Shown in pieces: positions 1 to 6,143 of a stretch of DNA of 9,795 nucleotides. Positions within the stretch are counted from its first letter, which is position 1. Each line of letters begins with the position of its first letter. The notes under the pieces are model-generated. The model worked only from the letters and a program-made list of their open reading frames with translations. It ran no database searches and was not told the origin of the DNA. Source of the DNA: a bacterium (GTDB lineage: Bacteria; B130-G9); contig JAGHCW010000228.1 of NCBI GenBank assembly GCA_021160245.1, forward strand, positions 1-9,795, read 5' to 3'. The position numbers and the translations under genes were made by a program.

Positions 1-559
1 ATGTTAACCCCGAAACCAACACCACTTTCTTAACATCAAAGTCAATAGACAAGCCCCCGCCATGAAGCCTAATTCCCTCACCAGTCACAACCACGAGCCC
101 TTTAGCGAAAGATTTCATGGAGGAGCGGCCAAAATCGATCTCGTCGCATTTCAGCGATAGACCGTTCGAGAGCATCGCAAGGACATTGCCCCGGAGAATT
201 AGATTGTCCGATAGAGCGCCATAGATGCCCTCATCCGCCGAGAGAGAGATGTCCTGCCCCTTCTCCCCGAAATATGTGCTGGACGGAAGAATCCCCTTAA
301 GCGAGTATTCCTTGGTCGCAACCTTGAGCGTTGCGGATGAGGCCCAGAGCTCGTAGAGAGTCCTCGCGCCCTCGGCAACAGTCCTCCGAAATCCCTTGAT
401 CTGAATCGATCCCGAGGAGCCGTTATTGTCCACCTTCGATGCAAATTCAGAACGCGACGCGTCTTGGCGTTGTGGCAGAAGAAGAAAGTACGCCAGAAGC
501 CCGATCAGACTGGCCGCGATTAAGATGAGCAGAACTCGCAGCCTATGTTTTGCCCTCAT
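1..559 (-). CDS. lptC: LptC-like LPS export periplasmic protein (C-terminus cut by window edge)
   Basis: The frame is open for 186 codons from the ATG at 557-559 to the window edge with no stop, so the C-terminus is missing. Residues 9-28 are one uncleaved-looking membrane anchor (VLLILIAASLIGLLAYFLLL). The rest is a soluble beta-rich domain with LptC-family features: GFRRTVAEGARTLYELWA (56-73), ISLSADEGIYG (104-114), LILRGNVLAML (120-130) and GEGIRLHGGGLSIDF (160-174). In the known Lpt system LptC is a bitopic inner-membrane protein that receives LPS from LptB2FG and passes it to LptA. The start lies inside the upstream HIT gene (17-base overlap), and no good ribosome-binding site is visible, so translational coupling is likely. 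An lptA-like gene would be expected just beyond the left edge. The family call rests on recalled motifs. Confidence 0.8.
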   Translation of the reverse strand, partial: MRAKHRLRVLLILIAASLIGLLAYFLLLPQRQDASRSEFASKVDNNGSSGSIQIKGFRRTVAEGARTLYELWASSATLKVATKEYSLKGILPSSTYFGEKGQDISLSADEGIYGALSDNLILRGNVLAMLSNGLSLKCDEIDFGRSSMKSFAKGLVVVTGEGIRLHGGGLSIDFDVKKVVLVSGLT

Positions 560-1052
560 AGTTCGCACCATACGCAGCGAAGCTGGGCTTCAGCCGCCTT
601 AATGTGTCGTCCAGAAGCTCCGGTATTACCCTGGTCTCCGACACCGTGGTCATAAAATTGCTGTCGCCAGAAAAACGAGGCACAACATGAACGTGAATAT
701 GGCCTAAAACACCCGCTCCCGCGCAGCTACCGATGTTGATCCCGACGTTGAATCCCTCGGGGGTCATGGTCTCAGCGAGAACCTTCTCGCAGTGCCTAAC
801 TGTGCGAAACAGGTCTATGAGCTCGGATTCTGAAAGCCCAGATAGGTCTTTTACGTGACGCTTTGGAGCGACCATGAGGTGTCCGTTATTGTAAGGATAT
901 TTGTTGAGAGCCACGATGCTCAAAGCAGTGCGATGAACAACGAGCGACTCCTCCTCCTCCGGACCCCGGACCATCTTGCAGAAAATGCAGTCGTCAGTCT
1001 TCTTATCCGACAGGATATACTCCATTCTCCAAGGTGCGAATTGAATCCACAT
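543..1052 (-). CDS. HIT-family protein, Ap4A phosphorylase type
   Basis: A complete 169-residue histidine-triad protein. It opens with FAPWRMEYI (5-13) and a CIFC pair at 22-25, continues with NGHLMVAPKRH (56-66), and ends the core with GINIGSCAGAGVLGHIHVHVVPR, where H118, H120 and H122 form the HxHxH triad. The segment after it (FSGDSNFMTTVSETRVIPEL) matches my recollection of mycobacterial Rv2613c, an Ap4A phosphorylase, better than the short Hint-type hydrolases. The middle His of the triad is expected to form a nucleotidyl intermediate on diadenosine polyphosphates or similar substrates. GGAG at 1062-1065 lies 9 nt before the ATG, supporting this start. Stop is TAG. It is probably co-transcribed with lptC, which it overlaps. 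The exact substrate cannot be told from sequence. Confidence 0.92.
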   Translation of the reverse strand: MWIQFAPWRMEYILSDKKTDDCIFCKMVRGPEEEESLVVHRTALSIVALNKYPYNNGHLMVAPKRHVKDLSGLSESELIDLFRTVRHCEKVLAETMTPEGFNVGINIGSCAGAGVLGHIHVHVVPRFSGDSNFMTTVSETRVIPELLDDTLRRLKPSFAAYGANYEGKT

Positions 1053-1061
1053 CAGGCAATT

Positions 1062-1065
1062 CTCC
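1062..1065 (-). promoter_or_regulatory. Ribosome-binding site of the HIT gene
   Basis: GGAG read on the minus strand, 9 nt upstream of the ATG at 1050-1052. It fixes the start of the HIT gene. Confidence 0.6.
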
Positions 1066-1073
1066 GCAGGCCG

Positions 1074-1102
1074 ATGAATGGTATTTGTGGCTAATCCGTC
1101 AA
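1074..1102 (-). promoter_or_regulatory. Possible sigma70-type promoter for HIT-lptC
   Basis: On the minus strand a TTGACG (-35, five of six consensus bases; 1097-1102) is followed after 17 nt by ATTCAT (-10, only three of six; 1074-1079). It lies between the hairpin behind the Sm-like gene and the HIT start, where a new promoter would be useful. The -10 is poor, so this is a weak prediction. Confidence 0.25.
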
Positions 1103-1154
1103 CTGCTGTCGTCTTCTAAAAGCACTGCCCGGGCCTTGGTTGCCCCAAAGGAAT

Positions 1155-1193
1155 AACCATCGGCGGAGCCCCTATGTTCCCCGCCGCATGGTT
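1155..1193 (-). terminator. Terminator-like hairpin after the Sm-like gene
   Basis: AACCAT + CGGCGG pairs perfectly with CCGCCG + ATGGTT, a 12-bp GC-rich stem with one bulged base (1187) and a 14-nt loop (1167-1180). It begins two bases after the TAA of the Sm-like gene. On the minus strand it is followed by ATTCCTTTGG, so the U-tract is weak. It may be an imperfect intrinsic terminator or a 3'-end stabilising/processing structure separating the rpsA unit from HIT-lptC. Confidence 0.5.
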
Positions 1194-1194
1194 C

Positions 1195-1482
1195 TTAGCG
1201 CTCTAACCAGTCCTTCTCATCCTCGCTGGATGTGCCGCCCTCGAGTATCGTAATCTCCTCAAGAAGTACCAGCACTCTCGGCGGATAAGTATAATGACTG
1301 TTCCAGAAATCGACTCCATCGCATGCCTTGACGTCAACCAACTCAAGGTCCACATCCGTCACCTCTTTCACTGTGCCCCGGTAATTCGTCCCGGACGATG
1401 TGAAGATGCGGACCTCATCATCCACACTGCTAGCCAACTGGCTGACAATCTTCTGCGACTTTATGTTGCTCTGCTTACGCAT
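1195..1482 (-). CDS. Small protein with Sm-like features, directly downstream of rpsA
   Basis: A 95-residue protein without signal peptide or membrane segment. Residues 21-51 (VRIFTSSGTNYRGTVKEV, then DVDLELVDV) resemble the Sm1 half of Sm/LSm/Hfq folds: a beta strand, a turn with Gly, Y-x-G, and a strand ending in alternating hydrophobics. RVLVLLEEITILE (69-81) resembles the short Sm2 pair of strands. The tail (82-95) is acidic. It starts 14 bp after the rpsA stop and is surely in the same transcript. GGAAGA at 1483-1488 directly abuts the ATG, too close for a standard ribosome-binding site, so coupling to rpsA translation or a slightly different start is possible. No Hfq signature is seen. 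The fold assignment is inference; existence of the gene is well supported by context. Confidence 0.65.
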   Translation of the reverse strand: MRKQSNIKSQKIVSQLASSVDDEVRIFTSSGTNYRGTVKEVTDVDLELVDVKACDGVDFWNSHYTYPPRVLVLLEEITILEGGTSSEDEKDWLER

Positions 1483-1496
1483 TCTTCCAGATGTAT

Positions 1497-3659
1497 CTAT
1501 GCTTTGGGTTCATCATGCTCTTGACTTTCGGCCGTATCAGTCGCATCCGGCGCCTCGTCCCGCCGAATCTCATCCGGAGACTCTGACACGGGCTCGGGTT
1601 CAGGCTCTGAAGAAACATCAGCCGCCGAATCGAGCTCCGTGGGGGACTCATCTGGCGCAGGCTCCTGCTCGGCAATCTTCTCAGCCTTTGGCCCCGAAAC
1701 GTCCGATGCCTCCGCCGTCGGCTTCTCTACAGCTGCGCCCTGCGACTCATCGGGAAGGCTCTGATCTGTGTCTGCAGCATTCGAACTCACATCCGATGAC
1801 GCTTCCTGACGGACATCCTCGTCCTCAAGGCATTCGCGAATGCTAAGGCTCAAGCGATGCTCCTGCTCGTTCACCGAAAGCACCTTGACCTTCACATCCT
1901 CGTCCTGCTTCAAGACCTGACTCGGATGACTGATGCGCCTGTTGGCTATCTCAGAGATATGAACCAGACCCTCAACACCGGGTCGAACCTCTACAAAGGC
2001 GCCAAAATCTAGAATGTTGATGATCCGCCCGGTTATCTTCATATCCTGCTTGAGTTCCTGCTCAATACCCTCCCACGGGTCTGTCTTGATCTGCTTCAGG
2101 CCAAGCGACAACTTGTGCGCCTCGGGATTGACCTCCAGCACGATAAGCTCCACGCTATCGCCGAGCTCAAGAACATCCGCCGGGTGTCGCATGTGACGGC
2201 TCCAGGTGATGTTACTGCGGTGCAAAAAGCCAATTATGTCCTCGTCAACCTCAACCTTGCAGCCTATATTGCTTATCTCACGCACAATACCAGTTACTCT
2301 TGACCCTATGGGATACTTGTCACCAATCTCCATCCAGGGGTCATCTGTCAACTGCTTCAATCCGAGAGAGATCTTTCGCTCTGCGGCATCAACCCGCAGA
2401 ACAACCACATCTATGATGTCATCCTCGGAAATCAGCTGCGACGGATGCTCTATCCGTCTAGTCCAAGACATCTCGGAAACGTGCAATAGGCCCTGAACGC
2501 TCTCCTCTAACTCCACGAAACCACCATATTGCTTGAGGCTAACTACCCGGCCCTTGAGACGTGCGCCCTCGTAATACTTCTCCTCAACGTGCTGCCACGG
2601 ATCAGGAGTCTTCTGCTTGTAGCCCAAGGAGACCTGATTGCGCTCTCGATCAAATCGCAGAATTATCACATCAAGCTCGTCGCCCACGTGGAAGTACTGC
2701 GAGGGATGCTCTGTTCTACCCCACGATATGTCCGTCCGATGCAACAAGCCGTCTATCCCTCCGAGATCGACAAAAACACCCCAATCCGTGATGTTCTTCA
2801 CGATTCCCTTCACTATGCGACCTTCCTGGAGCTTCGACAGTGTCGCCTCAATTCGATCCTTGAGGTCCTCCTCAAGCACCGCGCGCCTGGAGAGGACTAT
2901 GTTCCGATGGCTGCCCTCAACCTGAAGGCTTAATATCTTCATCGGATATCGCTTCCCAACGAATTCGTCCATGTCCCGAACTGGGTGAAGGTCAAGCTGA
3001 GAACCCGGCAAGAAGGCTTTTATGCCCCGTATATCGACGGTGTAGCCCCCTCGCTTGCGACTGATTATCGTCCCATCGATTGGCTCATTGTCCTGGAACC
3101 GCTGCTTCAGATCCTCCCAAAAACGCAGCCTATCTGCTCTGCGCTTGGATAGCAGAACATGACCGTCCTGACTCTCGATTGACTCGAGAACAACCTCAAC
3201 CTCCTGACCTATCTCGGCCGGAACGGGGAAAAGCCCCTCCTCTAACTCCGAACGGCGCAGCACACCCTCAGATTTGTAGCCAATATCGACCAAGACGGAC
3301 TGATCGTCCACCTCGATGATGATGCCTGTGACGGTATTGCCTTCCTTGAGATCCTTGAGGCTTTCATCATACATCTGGGCCATCGTCTCGCGATCGAACT
3401 CCTGGTCCTCTTCAGCCTCATCAAAGCCGAATTCCTCCTCATCCTCATCAAAGAACATCTTCTGCGCTGCAAAACTCGAGGCCACTTTCGGCCTCGCGTC
3501 AGACCTGTCAGGCGATTTGTCTAAATCTTCCGGCTCAGAATCTTCCGGCTCAGATGCAGATGCCGTGTCAAGAGGCGCATTTTGACTGCCTGCAGCCTCT
3601 ACCAGCTCCTCAGCAGACTCGTCCTGCTGATTCTTTTCCAGGTTTTCAAAGTCCATCAT
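1497..3659 (-). CDS. rpsA: 30S ribosomal protein S1, six S1 domains with acidic N- and C-terminal extensions
   Basis: A 720-residue protein with six S1 (OB-fold) repeats at about 106-172, 190-258, 278-348, 363-435, 450-522 and 537-608. Domains 3-6 carry the typical G-x-V...GxFV...G-hh-H-x-S/T-ph pattern, for example WGVFVDLGGIDGLLHRTDIS and FGAFVEVRPGVEGLVHISEI. Domains 1-2 are the more divergent ribosome-docking pair (VDIGYKSEGV; RGGYTVDIRGIKAFLPGS). S1 brings mRNA to the 30S subunit. The E. coli protein has about 557 residues. The excess here is a roughly 100-residue acidic N-terminus with a SEPED tandem repeat and an acidic, Ser/Pro/Glu-rich tail of about 110 residues (611-720). Of the two adjacent ATGs the first is better placed, with a perfect AGGAGG 11 nt upstream. 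Stop is TAG. Confidence 0.97.
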   Translation of the reverse strand: MMDFENLEKNQQDESAEELVEAAGSQNAPLDTASASEPEDSEPEDLDKSPDRSDARPKVASSFAAQKMFFDEDEEEFGFDEAEEDQEFDRETMAQMYDESLKDLKEGNTVTGIIIEVDDQSVLVDIGYKSEGVLRRSELEEGLFPVPAEIGQEVEVVLESIESQDGHVLLSKRRADRLRFWEDLKQRFQDNEPIDGTIISRKRGGYTVDIRGIKAFLPGSQLDLHPVRDMDEFVGKRYPMKILSLQVEGSHRNIVLSRRAVLEEDLKDRIEATLSKLQEGRIVKGIVKNITDWGVFVDLGGIDGLLHRTDISWGRTEHPSQYFHVGDELDVIILRFDRERNQVSLGYKQKTPDPWQHVEEKYYEGARLKGRVVSLKQYGGFVELEESVQGLLHVSEMSWTRRIEHPSQLISEDDIIDVVVLRVDAAERKISLGLKQLTDDPWMEIGDKYPIGSRVTGIVREISNIGCKVEVDEDIIGFLHRSNITWSRHMRHPADVLELGDSVELIVLEVNPEAHKLSLGLKQIKTDPWEGIEQELKQDMKITGRIINILDFGAFVEVRPGVEGLVHISEIANRRISHPSQVLKQDEDVKVKVLSVNEQEHRLSLSIRECLEDEDVRQEASSDVSSNAADTDQSLPDESQGAAVEKPTAEASDVSGPKAEKIAEQEPAPDESPTELDSAADVSSEPEPEPVSESPDEIRRDEAPDATDTAESQEHDEPKA
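3524..3553 (-). repeat. Two exact 15-bp tandem copies inside rpsA (SEPED x2)
   Basis: The unit AATCTTCCGGCTCAG (plus strand) occurs twice without a gap (3524-3538 and 3539-3553) and encodes SEPEDSEPED at residues 36-45 of S1. It keeps the frame and lies in the low-complexity acidic extension. This is typical of slippage or short duplication in an unstructured region. Confidence 0.9.
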
Positions 3660-3670
3660 AGAGTTAAGAA

Positions 3671-3676
3671 CCTCCT
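3671..3676 (-). promoter_or_regulatory. Strong Shine-Dalgarno of rpsA
   Basis: A perfect AGGAGG on the minus strand, 11 nt before the first ATG and 14 nt before the second (ATGATG). It favours the upstream ATG at 3657-3659. Confidence 0.85.
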
Positions 3677-3708
3677 AAATATTGATAACGACGCGAGAGC
3701 CCAATGCC

Positions 3709-4515
3709 CTAGCCGCCGTGCTTCTCCCTTGTCTTGGCCATCTGAGTCCTAATTCCAAGGAGGAAAAGCAGGACCCAGATTGCCATTGGCAAAATCAACT
3801 CCGTCTTAGTACTCACTGAAATACCCCTGAAACCGTGCAGGAGCGCTGCCGCCCCCGCCACGATTACGTAGGAGCCGCAGAGCGATGTGGAGAGTATCAT
3901 CGCGAACTTAATCAGAAATACCGACAGAAAACCGATGATTAAAAATGACGCAAGCGTCCAAAGCCAAGACGACCCCAGACCAATGCGCTCACAAAGATAG
4001 GAAACCAATACCGCTCCTGAAAGCCCGCAGGAAACGAAAACCATCAACTTGACAAACGGTATCGCAAGCCCCCCAAGCACCAGCCCAAGGGCAACGGCCC
4101 CTATCCACGCCGTTGTGTCTGGAATCATCCCAAAAGTGCTGCCAAACCACTCTCCAAGACCAAATCCCACAAGCGATCCGACCAAGAGACCGAAGACAAC
4201 AAGAGATATCTTATAGAGCTTCCAGCCAAAAACCAAATACAAAAGGCCCAAAATCATGGCGCCCATCACAATTGCGTTGGGCCTCTCAAAGAATATGTTG
4301 AAAGTCGTTAACGCATTACCAAATACTCCGGAGAGAGCTGCCTCAATCTGGTCAAAGAAGCCTTGTTTGGCTGACATATCGACGAACTGAATCGCCTCAA
4401 TGCCCCCAACCTGCTCCGGCGCCATTTCAACCTGCTGGGCAAGCAAAATAATCGACTTCCAAATACTCAAACCCATTACACCGAAAAAGATAACTCCACA
4501 CAAGAAATTATGCAA
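3709..4515 (-). CDS. Polytopic membrane protein, TM7S3/TM198-like (DUF4203)
   Basis: About 268 residues with roughly eight hydrophobic segments: 5-26, 80-97, 102-120, 133-153, 156-174, 186-204, 206-226 and 239-254. The stretch from 80 on (GLLYLVFGWKLYKISLVVFGLLVGSLVGFGLGEWFG, then a Gly-rich helix pair) has the look of the TMEM198/TM7SF3 domain (DUF4203). Its function in bacteria is not established. A 50-residue extracytoplasmic-looking segment separates the first helix from the rest. The 5' end is uncertain: the longest frame begins at a TTG (4513-4515) with no clear ribosome-binding site. The first ATG is at codon 14 (4474-4476). It sits 49 bp before rpsA in the same direction. Stop is TAG. 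Confidence 0.8.
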   Translation of the reverse strand: MHNFLCGVIFFGVMGLSIWKSIILLAQQVEMAPEQVGGIEAIQFVDMSAKQGFFDQIEAALSGVFGNALTTFNIFFERPNAIVMGAMILGLLYLVFGWKLYKISLVVFGLLVGSLVGFGLGEWFGSTFGMIPDTTAWIGAVALGLVLGGLAIPFVKLMVFVSCGLSGAVLVSYLCERIGLGSSWLWTLASFLIIGFLSVFLIKFAMILSTSLCGSYVIVAGAAALLHGFRGISVSTKTELILPMAIWVLLFLLGIRTQMAKTREKHGG

Positions 4516-4607
4516 CTCATTGAACGAAACAAATCAACTGGCTTTATGGCGGGCGGCAAATACAACCCGGAGCTTTTAAGAATGCTATCCGAGACTATCC
4601 CGAAGTC

Positions 4608-5066
4608 TCAATCACAAGCCGCTTGTTCATCCCCAGGCCACGCAATCCGAACATCATACGAGCCCGACCTCCGAAGCCGGCCAGCAAGCCTCCTGTTGCC
4701 CCAAAACGAGGCGAAAAGCCCGGCGCAAACACCCAAGAGAAGCCCCGCGTCAGGCGATACAAAGCCAAAATGCCTCCCAATGTGAAAGCCCGACACCGCC
4801 CCTAAAACAACGCAGCAAAGCGGTACAAGATAGAGAACGAACGAGGCGCTAACAAGTGACGATGACTGCATCAGCAGCAAGACCTCTTGCCCAACATCCG
4901 CCCCTATAGTGTTCTCCACCTCAACATAATTCTCCTTTTCGCCAAACGGATGGCAGAACCCTCTCGCCTGGCACATACCGCACGCCTCGGCCCTTTTTGT
5001 GCGAACCTTAGCCAACTCGCCATTCGTCTCAATCACGAGACCTTTGTTGACAATCGTCCCCGTCAT
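4608..5066 (-). CDS. rseC: RseC/MucC-family envelope regulator-like membrane protein
   Basis: A 152-residue protein with the RseC/MucC layout. The N-terminal small domain (GTIVNKGLVIETNGELAKVRT) is followed by a Cys cluster C29-x2-C32-x5-C38 in AEACGMCQARGFC, then VEVENTIGADVGQEVLLLM, then two membrane helices (about 71-92 and 107-123), the first with the family's LYLVPL. In E. coli RseC sits in the inner membrane, influences sigma-E signalling and is linked to SoxR reduction and Rnf-type complexes; the role here is unproven. No sigma-E, rseA or rseB gene is nearby. AAGAGG at 5073-5078 lies 6 nt before the ATG and fixes the start. It is 21 bp downstream of the preceding membrane-protein gene. 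Stop is TGA. Confidence 0.85.
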   Translation of the reverse strand: MTGTIVNKGLVIETNGELAKVRTKRAEACGMCQARGFCHPFGEKENYVEVENTIGADVGQEVLLLMQSSSLVSASFVLYLVPLCCVVLGAVSGFHIGRHFGFVSPDAGLLLGVCAGLFASFWGNRRLAGRLRRSGSYDVRIAWPGDEQAACD

Positions 5067-5072
5067 ATTGCG

Positions 5073-5078
5073 CCTCTT
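5073..5078 (-). promoter_or_regulatory. Ribosome-binding site of the RseC-like gene
   Basis: AAGAGG on the minus strand, 6 nt before the ATG at 5064-5066. It lies in the 21-bp gap after the preceding gene. Confidence 0.6.
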
Positions 5079-5087
5079 GAGCCTAGC

Positions 5088-5570
5088 TCAGTCTCCGTCA
5101 GGGACTGAGTCCTCTTCTTTGTCTCTCACCGGAATCTTTGTCTTTAGATAACTCGTGATCTCATCTCTCCGCTTGGGTATCCGCAGAAATATCCCCCGGA
5201 AGTTCTCAAGCCTATTGGCAGACTCAAAGGGGGAAAGAAACGCTCCATTTCGGTCGCGACAGACTCTCTGGAAATCGGTGTAGTACTTCTTCTGAGTAGT
5301 TAGGAATCGCTTGATGACAATATGATCATCAAAGAGCTCGTAAGTCGTCGGAACGAAATATGCAGACAGAGAGAGGAAAAGCATCAGCCCGGAGATTGCT
5401 GCCCAATAGGCGTTGCCAACCCAGGAATAGACCCCAAACATGATGAGGCCAAGCAGCAAGATGACCCCTACCGACGTCAAGGGCGTCTCAATCAACGGAT
5501 GCGTTGACCAGATTATTCTGGGCGTTCCCTCTTGAGCAGGCGCCTTTTCATCCCTCTTGCGATCTGGCAT
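5088..5570 (-). CDS. Two-TM membrane protein with a possible PH-like cytoplasmic domain
   Basis: A 160-residue protein I do not recognise with certainty. A charged N-terminus (1-18) precedes WSTHPLIETP and two hydrophobic helices (about 32-49 and 56-73). The remainder (YELFDDHIVIKRFL..KKYYTDFQRV...GIFLRIP) alternates strands and ends in a short helix (DEITSYLKTKI). This is the arrangement of bacterial membrane-anchored PH-like (bPH) proteins, so that is the best guess. The C-terminus is charged and acidic. GGAG at 5578-5581 is 7 nt before the ATG. Stop is TGA. It lies between the DUF350 and RseC-like genes and is probably part of one membrane-protein operon with them. Confidence 0.8.
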   Translation of the reverse strand: MPDRKRDEKAPAQEGTPRIIWSTHPLIETPLTSVGVILLLGLIMFGVYSWVGNAYWAAISGLMLFLSLSAYFVPTTYELFDDHIVIKRFLTTQKKYYTDFQRVCRDRNGAFLSPFESANRLENFRGIFLRIPKRRDEITSYLKTKIPVRDKEEDSVPDGD

Positions 5571-5577
5571 TCATAAA

Positions 5578-5581
5578 CTCC
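5578..5581 (-). promoter_or_regulatory. Ribosome-binding site of the two-TM protein gene
   Basis: GGAG on the minus strand, 7 nt before the ATG at 5568-5570. Confidence 0.55.
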
Positions 5582-5610
5582 ATAGCTCGTGAACCGTCCC
5601 AGTAATAGGC

Positions 5611-5642
5611 AGCCCTCGCATTACTTCAGAGTCGCAAGGGCT
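5611..5642. other. Intergenic hairpin between the DUF350 and two-TM genes
   Basis: AGCCCTCGC (5611-5619) and GCAAGGGCT (5634-5642) form a 9-bp stem with one mismatch (a G-U wobble in the minus-strand RNA) and a 14-nt loop. No U-run follows on either strand, so it is not a classical terminator. It could set relative expression or stability of the two genes. Confidence 0.4.
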
Positions 5643-5658
5643 GGGGCTGGTTGCTTTG

Positions 5659-5901
5659 CTAGAAGCCGCGAGCGACGAACTTAGCCATCACATAAATGAT
5701 GATCAACGCAACGCTGAAGATTACAGAACCGGCGATGATGCCCAATGGAAGGTTCTTCTCCTCTGCAATCTGCCTGTCAAAATCGTAAGGAGTGATGAAC
5801 TCAAATATCTTGTAGCCGATTCCCAAGAGACCAAAGCCGAGAATGCAATAGATGATGGTCGAGCAGATGTTTACTAAGCCCTCCCAAAGATAACCCCACA
5901 T
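5659..5901 (-). CDS. DUF350 small membrane protein
   Basis: An 80-residue protein with two membrane segments (about 8-36 and 51-75). Between them is the DUF350-like loop GYKIFEFITPYDFDRQIAEEKNLPLGIIAGSV: an aromatic and Gly-rich helix end, T-P-x-D, then Q-I-x-E-x-x-N-L-x-x-G-I at the start of the next helix. It is a single-repeat form; larger family members carry two such units. No biochemical role is firmly known. GGAGG at 5910-5914 is 8 nt before the ATG. It is the first gene of the minus-strand array and faces the divergent glycosyltransferase genes. Stop is TAG. Confidence 0.85.
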   Translation of the reverse strand: MWGYLWEGLVNICSTIIYCILGFGLLGIGYKIFEFITPYDFDRQIAEEKNLPLGIIAGSVIFSVALIIIYVMAKFVARGF

Positions 5902-5909
5902 AGGAAGAA

Positions 5910-5914
5910 CCTCC
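5910..5914 (-). promoter_or_regulatory. Ribosome-binding site of the DUF350 gene
   Basis: GGAGG on the minus strand, 8 nt before the ATG at 5899-5901. Confidence 0.7.
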
Positions 5915-6008
5915 GATGTTCGTTATTTTGTCCAATACATTATCAATTATGAACTCACCTAAGAGACTGCAAACCCGGCAACGGATTGTCAAGAGGCCCA
6001 AACGCCTC

Positions 6009-6052
6009 GCGCCTCGATTCAGGAAACCGGCCATTGCCTTCCAATCGAGCGC
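6009..6052. repeat. Bulged inverted repeat in the divergent region
   Basis: GCG + CTCGATT (6009-6011, 6013-6019) pairs with AATCGAG + CGC (6043-6052), ten base pairs with one bulged base (6012) and a 23-nt loop. The two CGCCTCG copies at 6003-6016 overlap its left arm. It could be a protein site or an RNA hairpin. Confidence 0.4.
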
Positions 6053-6084
6053 AGTTTGAGCGCGGCCCGGGCGAGCTGGGGTAG

Positions 6085-6116
6085 CTGACAACTACACTCC
6101 CAGGTTGAATTGTCAG
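6085..6116. promoter_or_regulatory. Possible operator dyad
   Basis: CTGACAA (6085-6091) and TTGTCAG (6110-6116) are perfect inverted copies with an 18-bp spacer. The right arm overlaps the end of the putative -35 box and the start of the spacer of the plus-strand promoter, as a repressor site would. A 7-bp match can also arise by chance. Confidence 0.3.
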
Positions 6117-6133
6117 ACATCATTCTGTAAATT
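6105..6133 (+). promoter_or_regulatory. Possible sigma70-like promoter of the ILEI/PIG-V gene
   Basis: TTGAAT (6105-6110), a 17-nt spacer and TAAATT (6128-6133), each with four of six consensus bases. The -10 ends only 10 nt before the ATG at 6144, so a transcript from here would have almost no leader. Confidence 0.3.
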
Positions 6134-6143
6134 GCCGTTCGTT

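Larger units (their letters stand above)
5902..6143. promoter_or_regulatory. Divergent intergenic region
   Basis: This 242-bp stretch separates the minus-strand DUF350 gene from the first plus-strand coding segment and must hold the promoters of both. It contains the DUF350 ribosome-binding site (5910-5914), a hairpin at 6009-6052, a 7-bp dyad at 6085-6116 and a weak plus-strand promoter at 6105-6133. A TTGACA occurs on the minus strand (5988-5993) but no convincing -10 lies at the right distance. I see no gene in it. Confidence 0.6.

Noticed and set aside
199-444. 81-codon minus-strand frame inside the LptC-like gene
   Set aside because: It is in another frame of the LptC-like gene, is Arg/Ser-rich and lacks domain features; the LptC-like frame fits far better.
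1400-1846. 148-codon plus-strand frame antisense to the rpsA 3' end
   Set aside because: It is Pro/Ser/Arg-rich shadow translation of the biased acidic tail of S1 and has no ribosome-binding site or domain.
5079-5091. Small palindrome TGAGC-CTA-GCTCA at the end of the two-TM gene
   Set aside because: A 5-bp stem with a 3-nt loop overlapping the stop codon is too short to assign a function.
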